This document shows positions 1-5,149 of a DNA stretch of 7,229 bases, in pieces (position 1 is the first letter of the stretch; every line of letters starts with the position of its first letter). The notes under the pieces were generated by a model. That model ran no database searches. It was given only the letters and a program-made list of their open reading frames with translations, and was not told the origin of the DNA. Source of the stretch: Rhodospirillaceae bacterium (GTDB lineage: Bacteria; Pseudomonadota; Alphaproteobacteria; Rhodospirillales; Magnetovibrionaceae); assembly GCA_029883045.1 (NCBI GenBank), contig JAOUJU010000087.1, positions 1-7,229 on the forward strand, written 5' to 3'. The translations under genes were made by a program, and so were the position numbers.

Positions 1-1
1 A

Positions 2-148
2 TTAACAAAAGACGACGCTATTCAGTCGGTTTATGGAATGACGATTGATGAATGGAAGAAAAACCACCAAACCAAAGCCAGCGATGAACAATTAAAATTG
101 TTTGAGGAAACCAAGCCGCTGCATTCGCCCATCAGCGGGCATAAATAA
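2..148 (+). CDS. DUF1244-family protein, C-terminal fragment
   Basis: Only the last 48 residues are in the window; the start lies upstream of base 1. The reading frame begins at base 2 and ends at TAA 146-148. The visible protein contains LTKDDAI, then VYGMTIDEWKKNHQTKAS, then a short charged helix and a tail ending PLHSPISGHK. The YGM-x-x-DEWK-x-x-x-QT pattern matches what I remember of the C-terminal half of the small DUF1244 proteins (about 100 residues) common in alphaproteobacteria and some gammaproteobacteria. Their function is not established. The cysteine-containing N-terminal half that would settle the assignment is missing here. The gene converges on tadA with two bases between the stop codons, so any transcription termination must occur inside tadA. 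Family assignment is by recognition, not search. Confidence 0.7.
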   Translation, partial: LTKDDAIQSVYGMTIDEWKKNHQTKASDEQLKLFEETKPLHSPISGHK

Positions 149-150
149 AC

Positions 151-609
151 TTATCTTTTCTGTCTAAAAAAAGTTTTTAGCATTTCGCCGCATGCGGTTT
201 CATTGATGCCACCATAAACTTCGGGTTTGTGGTGACACGAACTTTGCTCAAAAATACGTGCGCCGTGGTCAACCCCGCCCGATTTGGGATCATAAGCACC
301 AAAATAAACTCGGCGTATGCGGGCAAACGATATGGCCGCCGCGCACATGGGGCATGGCTCAAGGGTTACGTACAGATCACATCCCGGCAGACGGGCCGAG
401 CCAACGCTTTTAGCCGCATCGCGAATTGCCAGCATTTCACCATGTGCGGTCGGATCGTCTAGTTCTTCGGTGCGATTGGATGCTTGGGCGATTATTTTGC
501 CACTTTGGCCATCAACAATCACGCACCCGACCGGAACTTCGCCCCGTTCAAACGCGTTTTCGGCCTCAAGCATGGCCGCTTCCATAAAGTTGTCGTTTGC
601 TTTATTCAT
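151..609 (-). CDS. tadA: tRNA-specific adenosine deaminase TadA
   Basis: Zinc-dependent deaminase that converts A34 to inosine in the anticodon of tRNA-Arg(ACG), allowing one tRNA to read CGU/CGC/CGA. With the start at ATG 607-609 the protein has 152 residues, the usual size. The cytidine/deoxycytidylate deaminase fold shows EVPVGCVIV (24-32), the zinc/proton-shuttle motif TAHGE (H56, E58) and PCPMC (C86, C89). The C-terminal part has ARIRRVYFGAYDPKSGG and HHKPEVYGG, typical of alphaproteobacterial TadA. The second residue of the H-x-E motif is Gly where Ala is usual; the functional residues are intact. The open frame extends upstream to a GTG at 661-663, but the 18 extra residues look unlike TadA and neither start has a clear Shine-Dalgarno. 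I chose 609 because NFMEAAM aligns with the start of the E. coli fold. It is divergent from the C26 peptidase gene. Guanine or cytosine deaminase is a less likely alternative. Confidence 0.93.
   Translation of the reverse strand: MNKANDNFMEAAMLEAENAFERGEVPVGCVIVDGQSGKIIAQASNRTEELDDPTAHGEMLAIRDAAKSVGSARLPGCDLYVTLEPCPMCAAAISFARIRRVYFGAYDPKSGGVDHGARIFEQSSCHHKPEVYGGINETACGEMLKTFFRQKR
164..180. repeat. AT-rich inverted repeat near the 3' ends of two convergent genes
   Basis: CTAAAAA and TTTTTAG form 7-bp arms around a 3-base loop (AAG). It lies inside the last codons of tadA and 15 bases past the stop of the DUF1244-type gene. It could act as a weak terminator for the plus-strand gene, but the stem has a single G:C pair, so it may only reflect Lys/Phe codons. 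Confidence 0.3.
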
Positions 610-645
610 AGGCACAAACTTGGAACGCCCAAATGTTTTCGTCAA

Positions 646-659
646 GTGCTGGACAGCAC
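646..659. promoter_or_regulatory. 14-bp dyad in the tadA / peptidase C26 divergent intergenic region
   Basis: GTGCTG and CAGCAC are perfect reverse complements separated by GA. The dyad lies in the 76-bp gap between the two divergent starts (609 and 686), where a dimeric regulator could affect both genes. On the minus strand TTGACG (645-640) overlaps nothing coding and could be the -35 box of tadA; its -10 (CAAGTT at 622-617, spacer 17) is poor. No regulator can be named. Confidence 0.3.
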
Positions 660-685
660 CCACGCCAAAGGACTACCGTAAGCCC

Positions 686-1447
686 ATGACAACAGACCTT
701 TTGACCCCGGTTATCGGCATCACCATGGATTGGAATATCGCGGGTGAATATTCCAAGTTTCCGTGGTATGGCCTGCGCCAGAACCACGTATCATCCGTGG
801 TGCGCGCTGGCGGTTTGCCATTTTTGCTAACCCACGAGCCAGAACTGCTGGATATGTACCTAAATGACATTGACGGGCTGATAATAACCGGCGGAGCATT
901 TGATATAAGCCCAGAAATGTACGGTGAAAGCGGGGTTCATGAAAAAACTTCGCCCAAAGAAAGCCGGACAATCGCCGAAATGACTTTATTAGAAGGCGCA
1001 TTGGAAATGGATATCCCTGTTTTGGGCATTTGTGGTGGGCAACAATTGCTCCATGTGGCACTGGGCGGAACATTAATTCAACATATTCCAGACGCAATTG
1101 CTAACCCGCTTGAGCACGAGCAAAAAAATCCACGCGACGAAACTGGCCATAGTGTAAATATTGTTCCCGGTACATTGCTGTTTGATATTGTTGGCAAGAA
1201 CGAAATTGAGGTTAACAGCGCGCACCACCAAGCGGCCAAGGATGAACCGGCCACATTAATTATAAATGCCCGTGCACCTGACGGCGTAATTGAAGGCATA
1301 GAAGCGCGCGAGCAAACGTTTTGCTTAGGCGTGCAATGGCATCCGGAATTTGAAATAACAGAAACTGATACCCGTATCTTTGCAGCCTTTGTCGAGGCCG
1401 CACGCGATTACGCGCGATTACGCGAACAAGGCGGTATTGACGAATGA
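686..1447 (+). CDS. Peptidase C26, gamma-glutamyl-gamma-aminobutyrate hydrolase family
   Basis: Class-I glutamine-amidotransferase-like hydrolase of 253 residues, expected to be cytoplasmic. Family members such as PuuD cleave gamma-glutamyl amide bonds, for example gamma-glutamyl-GABA to Glu and GABA. The sequence shows GLIITGGAFDISP (64-76), the nucleophile elbow LGICGGQQ with C116, VNSAHHQA (177-184), and GVQWHPEFE carrying H219 and E221, which complete the catalytic triad. The Cys context is GICGGQQ rather than the GICRGMQ of PuuD-like proteins, so the true substrate is open. The start at ATG 686 is preceded by AAAGGA (667-672), 13 bases away. An in-frame extension to 317 exists but only runs antisense through tadA. 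Its stop overlaps the next start (ATGA), suggesting translational coupling. No polyamine genes lie nearby, so a role in putrescine degradation is not supported by context. Confidence 0.88.
   Translation: MTTDLLTPVIGITMDWNIAGEYSKFPWYGLRQNHVSSVVRAGGLPFLLTHEPELLDMYLNDIDGLIITGGAFDISPEMYGESGVHEKTSPKESRTIAEMTLLEGALEMDIPVLGICGGQQLLHVALGGTLIQHIPDAIANPLEHEQKNPRDETGHSVNIVPGTLLFDIVGKNEIEVNSAHHQAAKDEPATLIINARAPDGVIEGIEAREQTFCLGVQWHPEFEITETDTRIFAAFVEAARDYARLREQGGIDE
1403..1424. repeat. 10-bp tandem duplication in the 3' end of the C26 peptidase gene
   Basis: CGCGATTACG occurs twice in direct succession (1403-1412 and 1413-1422), followed by CG, the start of a third unit. The unit length is not a multiple of three, so gain or loss of a copy would shift the frame of the last residues after the conserved catalytic region. 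Confidence 0.75.
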
Positions 1448-2493
1448 ACGATGAGATTGCGCTAAAAGGTGAGCGCGTAGCAAAACACATGGCGCGAGCC
1501 GGGCTTTGCTCTAGGCGCGATGGCGAACGCTGGATAGCCGAAGGCCGGGTCAAGGTCGACGGAAAAACAATCAACACACCCGCAACAATTGTTGATGACC
1601 CCGCACGCATCAGCGTTGATGGCAACCAGTTAGGGCAAAAAACTGAAACCCGGGTTTGGCGCTACCATAAACCGCCGGGGCTGGTTACCACCCATAAAGA
1701 TGATTTAGGCCGAGCTACGGTTTTTCAAAAAATGCCGCAACACCTTCCCCGAGTAATTTCGGTTGGCAGGTTAGATCTAAACACCGAAGGGTTATTGTTA
1801 ATGACCAATGATGGTGAATTGGCACGGCGGCTGGAACTTCCCGCAACGGGATGGAAGCGCAAATATAGGGTACGTATTTTTGGTTATGTTGATGACGACA
1901 GGCTAAAAACCCTAGAAAAAGGCGTAACCGTAGATGGAATTCACTATGGTCCGATTGAGGCGCGGTTAGAAAAACGTACCGGATCCAATGCATGGCTTTC
2001 CGTTATTTTGACCGAAGGAAAAAACCGGGAAATCAGAAGGGTCATTGAGCACCTAGGGCTTAAGGTAAGCCGACTTATCCGCACCGATTACGGCCCGTTC
2101 AAACTGGGCAACCTAACACGTGGCGCGGTGATGGAGGTTTCAAGTAAAATGTTAGCCGACCAATTGGGGGCAAATCTTGATGGCGATGGCCCAATTATTG
2201 GTGCGGGCAAAAAAACCCGTGGTGCCGGATGGGCCAAGGCCAAACCGAAAGCAAAAACCAGCACGACGCTGCGTGATAAAGCTAGGGCAAGGGCCAAAGA
2301 AAAACTGGATGAAAAATTAAAAGAAAAATTAAAAGCAAAATCCATAGCAAGGGCCGAAGCTAGGGCCAAAGAAAAAACTGAAATTAAAGCCATTGCCCCT
2401 GCAGAAAAACCCACAACTAAGCCAGCCACTAAACATAAAAAACAAAATGATAAACCGGGCAAGAAACCGGGGCATTTCAAGAAAAAACCTTAA
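1444..2493 (+). CDS. rluB: rRNA pseudouridine synthase, RluB/RsuA family, with basic C-terminal tail
   Basis: Converts a specific uridine of ribosomal RNA to pseudouridine; by family most likely U2605 of 23S rRNA (RluB), although RsuA/RluE-like targets cannot be excluded. An N-terminal S4 RNA-binding domain (about 8-62) contains RVAKHMARAGLCSRRDGERWI and GRVKVDGK. The synthase domain (about 70-240) contains the catalytic motif GRLDLNTEGLLL with D111, then ELARRLELP, KRKYRVRIFG, and EGKNREIRRVIEHLG (191-205), all standard for the family. Residues about 256-349 form a low-complexity tail rich in Lys and Ala (KARARAKEKLDEKLKEKLKAK and PTTKPATKHKK segments), probably disordered and RNA-binding; basic tails are seen in many alphaproteobacterial homologues. 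The start overlaps the upstream stop (ATGA), with GGCGG nine bases before it as a weak ribosome site. It is followed by rsmD after 12 bp. Confidence 0.9.
   Translation: MNDEIALKGERVAKHMARAGLCSRRDGERWIAEGRVKVDGKTINTPATIVDDPARISVDGNQLGQKTETRVWRYHKPPGLVTTHKDDLGRATVFQKMPQHLPRVISVGRLDLNTEGLLLMTNDGELARRLELPATGWKRKYRVRIFGYVDDDRLKTLEKGVTVDGIHYGPIEARLEKRTGSNAWLSVILTEGKNREIRRVIEHLGLKVSRLIRTDYGPFKLGNLTRGAVMEVSSKMLADQLGANLDGDGPIIGAGKKTRGAGWAKAKPKAKTSTTLRDKARARAKEKLDEKLKEKLKAKSIARAEARAKEKTEIKAIAPAEKPTTKPATKHKKQNDKPGKKPGHFKKKP
2311..2334 (+). repeat. Perfect 12-bp tandem repeat in the pseudouridine synthase tail
   Basis: GAAAAATTAAAA is repeated twice in frame and encodes EKLK-EKLK (residues 290-297). Imperfect copies of GCTAGGGCC-type and CCAAAGAAAAA segments flank it (2281-2303 and 2359-2377). 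The tail appears to have grown by in-frame slippage or duplication. Confidence 0.8.
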
Positions 2494-2505
2494 GGGCCGT
2501 TTTAT

Positions 2506-3063
2506 ATGCGAATAGTCGGCGGCAAGCACAAAGGAAAAGCGCTTTCGGCGCCCAAGGGTAAAACCACCCGGCCCACATCGGACCGTGCACGCGAGAGCGT
2601 CTTTAATGTATTGGCGCACGGAATTGATGGGGTTGAAATATCAAATGCACGCATAGCCGATGTTTTTGCCGGAACCGGTGCATTGGGCCTTGAAGCATTA
2701 TCACGTGGTGGTATTTTTTGTATTTTTATAGAGAGCGAAAAAAATACGATTGCTACCCTTAGGCAAAATATTGCTGCACTCGGTGAAGAAGCAAGCACAT
2801 CGATAATTTCGTCATTAGCTGAAAAAGCACCCGTGCCACCGGGCGGCGCGGTGGATATTGCATTTCTTGATGCACCCTATGGTAATGGCCTGACCACACC
2901 GGCCCTTGAAAGGCTTGTGGCAAATGGCTGGTTCAGACCAGGAAGTATTGCAATAATTGAGATTGGCAAAGATGAAAAACTAGAACTGCCCATAGGGTTT
3001 AACATCATTAAAGAAAAGATATCTGGTGCAGCTAGGCACATTTTCGCCCGATATATGGCTTAA
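2506..3063 (+). CDS. rsmD: 16S rRNA (guanine(966)-N(2))-methyltransferase RsmD
   Basis: SAM-dependent methyltransferase acting on G966 of 16S rRNA in the assembled small subunit. The 185-residue length is normal. The N-terminus MRIVGGKHKGKAL and the block RPTSDRARESVFN (22-34) are RsmD signatures. Motif I is DVFAGTGALGLEALSRG (52-68), followed by the acidic IES (75-77). The catalytic motif is LDAPYG (121-126), where most family members have DPPY; the target-stacking aromatic Y125 and D122 are kept. The start is ATG 2506, with AAGGG (2492-2496) nine bases upstream overlapping the stop of the preceding gene, so it is very likely co-transcribed with the pseudouridine synthase. No convincing hairpin terminator follows the TAA at 3061-3063. 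Identification is firm. Confidence 0.93.
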   Translation: MRIVGGKHKGKALSAPKGKTTRPTSDRARESVFNVLAHGIDGVEISNARIADVFAGTGALGLEALSRGGIFCIFIESEKNTIATLRQNIAALGEEASTSIISSLAEKAPVPPGGAVDIAFLDAPYGNGLTTPALERLVANGWFRPGSIAIIEIGKDEKLELPIGFNIIKEKISGAARHIFARYMA

Positions 3064-3160
3064 AGCCTTTACACCCTTACTACACACGCCATTTACCCCA
3101 TATTGTACCGACGCTGGGATGTTATTTGTCATGGTAATATCACCACGAAATGTAGTTTAT

Positions 3161-3175
3161 ACACAAAAAATGTGT
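3161..3175. promoter_or_regulatory. Inverted repeat ACACA-N5-TGTGT, candidate operator
   Basis: ACACA (3161-3165) and TGTGT (3171-3175) are perfect reverse complements around five A residues, 75 bp before the DsrE start and just before a possible -10 at 3199. Its size suits a dimeric regulator such as an ArsR-type persulfide sensor, but it does not match any operator I can recall with certainty. Confidence 0.3.
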
Positions 3176-3238
3176 GGTACAGTTAGCCAGTAACGGATTA
3201 AAATCCCCGCAAAACAAAAATAAGAAACAAACAACGAC

Positions 3239-3244
3239 AGGTGA
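3239..3244 (+). promoter_or_regulatory. Ribosome binding site that fixes the DsrE start
   Basis: AGGTGA sits five bases before ATG 3250. An in-frame GTG at 3241 lies inside this site and has no ribosome site of its own, so ATG 3250 is preferred. Confidence 0.65.
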
Positions 3245-3249
3245 ATAAC

Positions 3250-3648
3250 ATGACCACACCGCCATTATATATAATGCTGTGTTCTGCAGATCGCGACAAA
3301 ATCCAAATGGCGGGCATGGCCGCATCGGTTGGCGCGGTTTCAGATCGTAAAGTGCATCTTTTCGTAAGCATGGGCGCAATAAAGGCGTTCAAGACCGGCT
3401 TGCCAGCAAGTGATAGGTATCAACCATCACCATTTTCAAAAGAACTTCAAAGTGCCGGCGTGCCTGACCCGCTAGAGCTTTTAAAGCAAGGAAAAATGCT
3501 TGGCGAAATGCAAGTGCACGCCTGCTCAATGGTTATTGATGTACTGGGTTGGGAAATGGAAAGCCTTGAAGAAGGTTTATTCGACGGCGTCATGGGCCTG
3601 ACCAAATTTCTATCCGATGCTGAGCAAGGCCAATTGATAACTTTATAA
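3250..3648 (+). CDS. DsrE/DsrF-like sulfur-trafficking protein
   Basis: Small cytoplasmic protein of 132 residues with the DsrE-like alpha/beta fold. Relatives carry persulfide sulfur on a conserved cysteine and pass it between rhodanese, TusA and sulfur-oxidising enzymes. The first strand is LYIMLCSADRDKIQMAGMAAS (6-26), and VHLFVSMGAIKAF (35-47) is the usual second strand and turn. The segment EMQVHACSMVIDVLGW (86-101) holds the likely active cysteine C92, in the position of the family's ACSxSMDLMG-type motif, and EEGLFDGVMGLTKFL (107-121) closes the fold. There is a second cysteine, C11. It has one cysteine at the usual active position and lacks a C-x-x-x-C pair, so it resembles the DsrE2/DsrE3 group more than the heterohexameric DsrE of the dsr operon; the subgroup needs a tree. 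First gene of the cassette, 35 bp before tusA. Sulfur carriage is inferred from family and neighbours. Confidence 0.8.
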   Translation: MTTPPLYIMLCSADRDKIQMAGMAASVGAVSDRKVHLFVSMGAIKAFKTGLPASDRYQPSPFSKELQSAGVPDPLELLKQGKMLGEMQVHACSMVIDVLGWEMESLEEGLFDGVMGLTKFLSDAEQGQLITL

Positions 3649-3654
3649 AAGTTA
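3638..3654 (+). repeat. AT-rich hairpin over the DsrE stop codon
   Basis: TAACTTT and AAAGTTA form perfect 7-bp arms with an ATA loop, and the TAA stop falls in the loop and right arm. It lies between the DsrE and TusA genes, where it could mark an mRNA processing or partial termination point. It has only one G:C pair per stem. Confidence 0.4.
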
Positions 3655-3683
3655 CCAAACAAAAAATATGAAAGGTTATCAAC

Positions 3684-3914
3684 ATGAGCGAAAGAAAAAC
3701 AATTGATGCCCGTGGATCGTTTTGCCCCGGACCATTGATGGAACTTATTGCCGCACTCAAACTAGTGCAAATTGGCGATGAAATTGAAATCCTTTCAACC
3801 GATAAAGGCACGGTAAACGATGTGCCCGAATGGGTTGCTAAGGTCGGCCATGAAATGGGCGAAATAACTGAAAAAGGTGACCACTGGTCGGTGGTAGTTA
3901 AAAAGGCCAAATAA
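3684..3914 (+). CDS. TusA-family sulfur carrier protein
   Basis: Compact 76-residue protein of the TusA/SirA-like family, whose members carry persulfide on one cysteine and deliver it to tRNA thiolation (TusBCD), molybdenum cofactor synthesis, or dissimilatory sulfur oxidation. The N-terminus has IDARGSFCPGPLMEL (7-21) with the signature C-P-x-P and active cysteine C14. VQIGDEIEILSTDKGTVNDVPEW (28-50) is the typical second half of the fold. The start ATG 3684 has GAAAGG (3670-3675) eight bases upstream. It sits between the DsrE-family gene and the SQR-like gene, which favours a role in oxidation or transfer of sulfide-derived sulfur over the housekeeping 2-thiouridine pathway. The symbol is left blank because several TusA paralogues commonly coexist in sulfur-oxidising bacteria. 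Confidence 0.9.
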   Translation: MSERKTIDARGSFCPGPLMELIAALKLVQIGDEIEILSTDKGTVNDVPEWVAKVGHEMGEITEKGDHWSVVVKKAK

Positions 3915-3942
3915 AATTAGTAAGTAAAATTATTAAGTAAAA
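3915..3942 (+). repeat. 13-bp-period tandem repeat in the tusA-SQR gap
   Basis: AATTAGTAAGTAAAA (3915-3929) and AATTATTAAGTAAAA (3928-3942) match at 14 of 15 bases and start 13 bases apart. They begin right after the stop of the TusA gene. Downstream, AATTTTAGGG occurs twice (3942-3951 and 3979-3988), the second copy leading into the ribosome site of the next gene. The 83-bp gap has no coding capacity and is very AT-rich. Confidence 0.7.
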
Positions 3943-3985
3943 ATTTTAGGGAAATTAATCAGGATAAATTTAATAAACAATTTTA

Positions 3986-3992
3986 GGGGAGG
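3986..3992 (+). promoter_or_regulatory. Strong ribosome binding site of the SQR-like gene
   Basis: GGGGAGG lies five bases before ATG 3998 in an AT-rich, probably unstructured leader. It is the strongest ribosome site in the window and suggests that the flavoprotein is made at a higher rate than its neighbours. Confidence 0.75.
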
Positions 3993-3997
3993 ATATT

Positions 3998-5137
3998 ATG
4001 GCTACTAGGATACTAATTGTCGGCGGCGGACTAGCCGGAACCATTATTGCCAACGGGCTTTGCCGCCAAGTTGGCGATGAAATTTCAAAAGGCAATATTT
4101 CCATAACTATGCTGGGAACCAGTGAAACCCACATGTACCAACCAGGGCTACTTTATGTACCGTTTGGTAAAATTAGGGAAAAAGAACTGTTTAGGCCGCA
4201 ACGCAAGGTGTTGGATAAGAAGATTATTTTCCACGTTGATCCGGCTAAAAATATAGACGTTGATAGCCAAAAAGTTACAACTGAATCGGGTAAAGTTTAT
4301 GAATACGATTACCTAGTAATTGCCACCGGATCACGGATTATGCCGCAAAATATTCCTGGCATGGTTGAAGGCGCGCATTGGCTTTATGATCTAGATGGTG
4401 CACGCAAAATGCGTGATGCCCTTGAAGCATTCGAAGGGGGAAAAATTGTAGTTAACGTCAACGCCCCACATAAATGCCCAGTGGCACCTGTTGAAATTAC
4501 TTTCATGTTGCATGATTACCTAAGCAAAAAAGGCTTAATGGATAAAACTGAAATTACTTATACCTATCCTATTGGTCGGGTGCATGCATTGGAACCTGTG
4601 GCTGAATGGGCAAAACCAGCAATGGACCAACATGGCATAAAATATGAAACTTTCTTCAACACTAAGGAAGTTGATCCCAAGGCCAAAACAATTTCTTCAG
4701 AAGAAGGTGTGACCTTAAATTATGACTTCTTGGTTACTATCCCACCTCACAACGGTGCCGAGATTATTACAAATTCCGGTCTGGGTGATGGCGGCTGGGT
4801 TCCAACAAACAAAACCAAACTATTGCGCGAAGGCAGTGAGAATGTTTTTGTTTGTGGTGATACTACCAACATTCCTATTTCAAAGGCTGGGTCGACTGCC
4901 CACTTTGAAGCAGATACCATTATTGATAACCTGACATCGTTAATTACCGAAAAGCGTTGGGCCCGTGATTACGACGGCAAGGTATTCTGTTTTGTAGAAA
5001 CCGGAATGAATTCAGGTACTTACGTCTGGTTCGATTACAACACCCCGCCAAACCCAGGTGCGCCATCGCAGATGATTCACTGGTTCAAGTTGGCATATAA
5101 CCGTCTTTACTGGCTTTCAGCCCGTGGGCTTCTGTAG
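3998..5137 (+). CDS. Sulfide:quinone oxidoreductase-like FAD flavoprotein
   Basis: Flavoprotein of 379 residues in the SQR / flavocytochrome c sulfide dehydrogenase superfamily. SQR oxidises sulfide to zero-valent sulfur and passes the electrons to membrane quinone. The FAD-binding Rossmann motif is ILIVGGGLAG (5-14); HMYQPGLLYVPFG (45-57) follows, then YDYLVIATGSR (103-113) and FVCGDTTNIPISKAGSTAHFEA (284-305), which binds the FAD ribityl/pyrophosphate. C160 (APHKCPVAPVE) and C331 (KVFCFVETG) fall where the redox-active disulfide of SQR is found; there is no cysteine near 128, unlike type I SQRs. The end of the second Rossmann strand reads MLGTSE, with Gly-Thr in place of the usual ribose-binding acid. 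The aromatic C-terminus (MIHWFKLAYNRLYWL, 359-373) resembles the amphipathic helices that dock SQR on the membrane. There is no signal peptide, so a cytoplasmic-face location is likely. The SQR type is not resolved; a related disulfide-containing quinone reductase with another substrate remains possible. Confidence 0.85.
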   Translation: MATRILIVGGGLAGTIIANGLCRQVGDEISKGNISITMLGTSETHMYQPGLLYVPFGKIREKELFRPQRKVLDKKIIFHVDPAKNIDVDSQKVTTESGKVYEYDYLVIATGSRIMPQNIPGMVEGAHWLYDLDGARKMRDALEAFEGGKIVVNVNAPHKCPVAPVEITFMLHDYLSKKGLMDKTEITYTYPIGRVHALEPVAEWAKPAMDQHGIKYETFFNTKEVDPKAKTISSEEGVTLNYDFLVTIPPHNGAEIITNSGLGDGGWVPTNKTKLLREGSENVFVCGDTTNIPISKAGSTAHFEADTIIDNLTSLITEKRWARDYDGKVFCFVETGMNSGTYVWFDYNTPPNPGAPSQMIHWFKLAYNRLYWLSARGLL

Positions 5138-5149
5138 GGAGTGGGCAAA

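Larger units (their letters stand above)
3064..3249 (+). promoter_or_regulatory. Non-coding leader/promoter region of the sulfur cassette
   Basis: This 186-bp gap has no convincing ORF and separates rsmD from the DsrE-family gene. Possible promoter elements are weak: TAAAAT at 3199-3204 resembles a -10 box but lacks a good -35; TTGTCA at 3126-3131 resembles a -35 but has no clear -10 at 17 bp. There is no G:C-rich terminator hairpin after rsmD, so read-through is possible. The best structured element is the inverted repeat at 3161-3175. Confidence 0.4.

Noticed and set aside
317..685. N-terminal extension of the C26 peptidase frame
   Set aside because: It runs antisense through tadA, has no family similarity, and ATG 686 gives the normal family start with a nearby ribosome site.
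2088..2480. Minus-strand frame that looks like a hydrophobic membrane protein
   Set aside because: It is the antisense of the Lys/Ala-rich tail of the pseudouridine synthase; AAA and GCC codons read backwards as Phe, Leu and Ala codons and mimic membrane segments.
3140..3392. Minus-strand frames in the leader of the sulfur cassette
   Set aside because: They overlap the DsrE coding start, resemble no family and have no ribosome site.
5119..5130. AGCCC-GT-GGGCT dyad near the end of the SQR-like gene
   Set aside because: It is short, lies in codons for Ser-Ala-Arg-Gly-Leu and has a two-base centre; there is no T-run, so it is not a terminator.
3998..5137. Type-II NADH dehydrogenase as the identity of the flavoprotein
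   Set aside because: The C160/C331 pair, the HKCPVAP context, the absence of a clear second NADH-binding glycine motif, and the tusA/dsrE neighbours all favour the SQR group.
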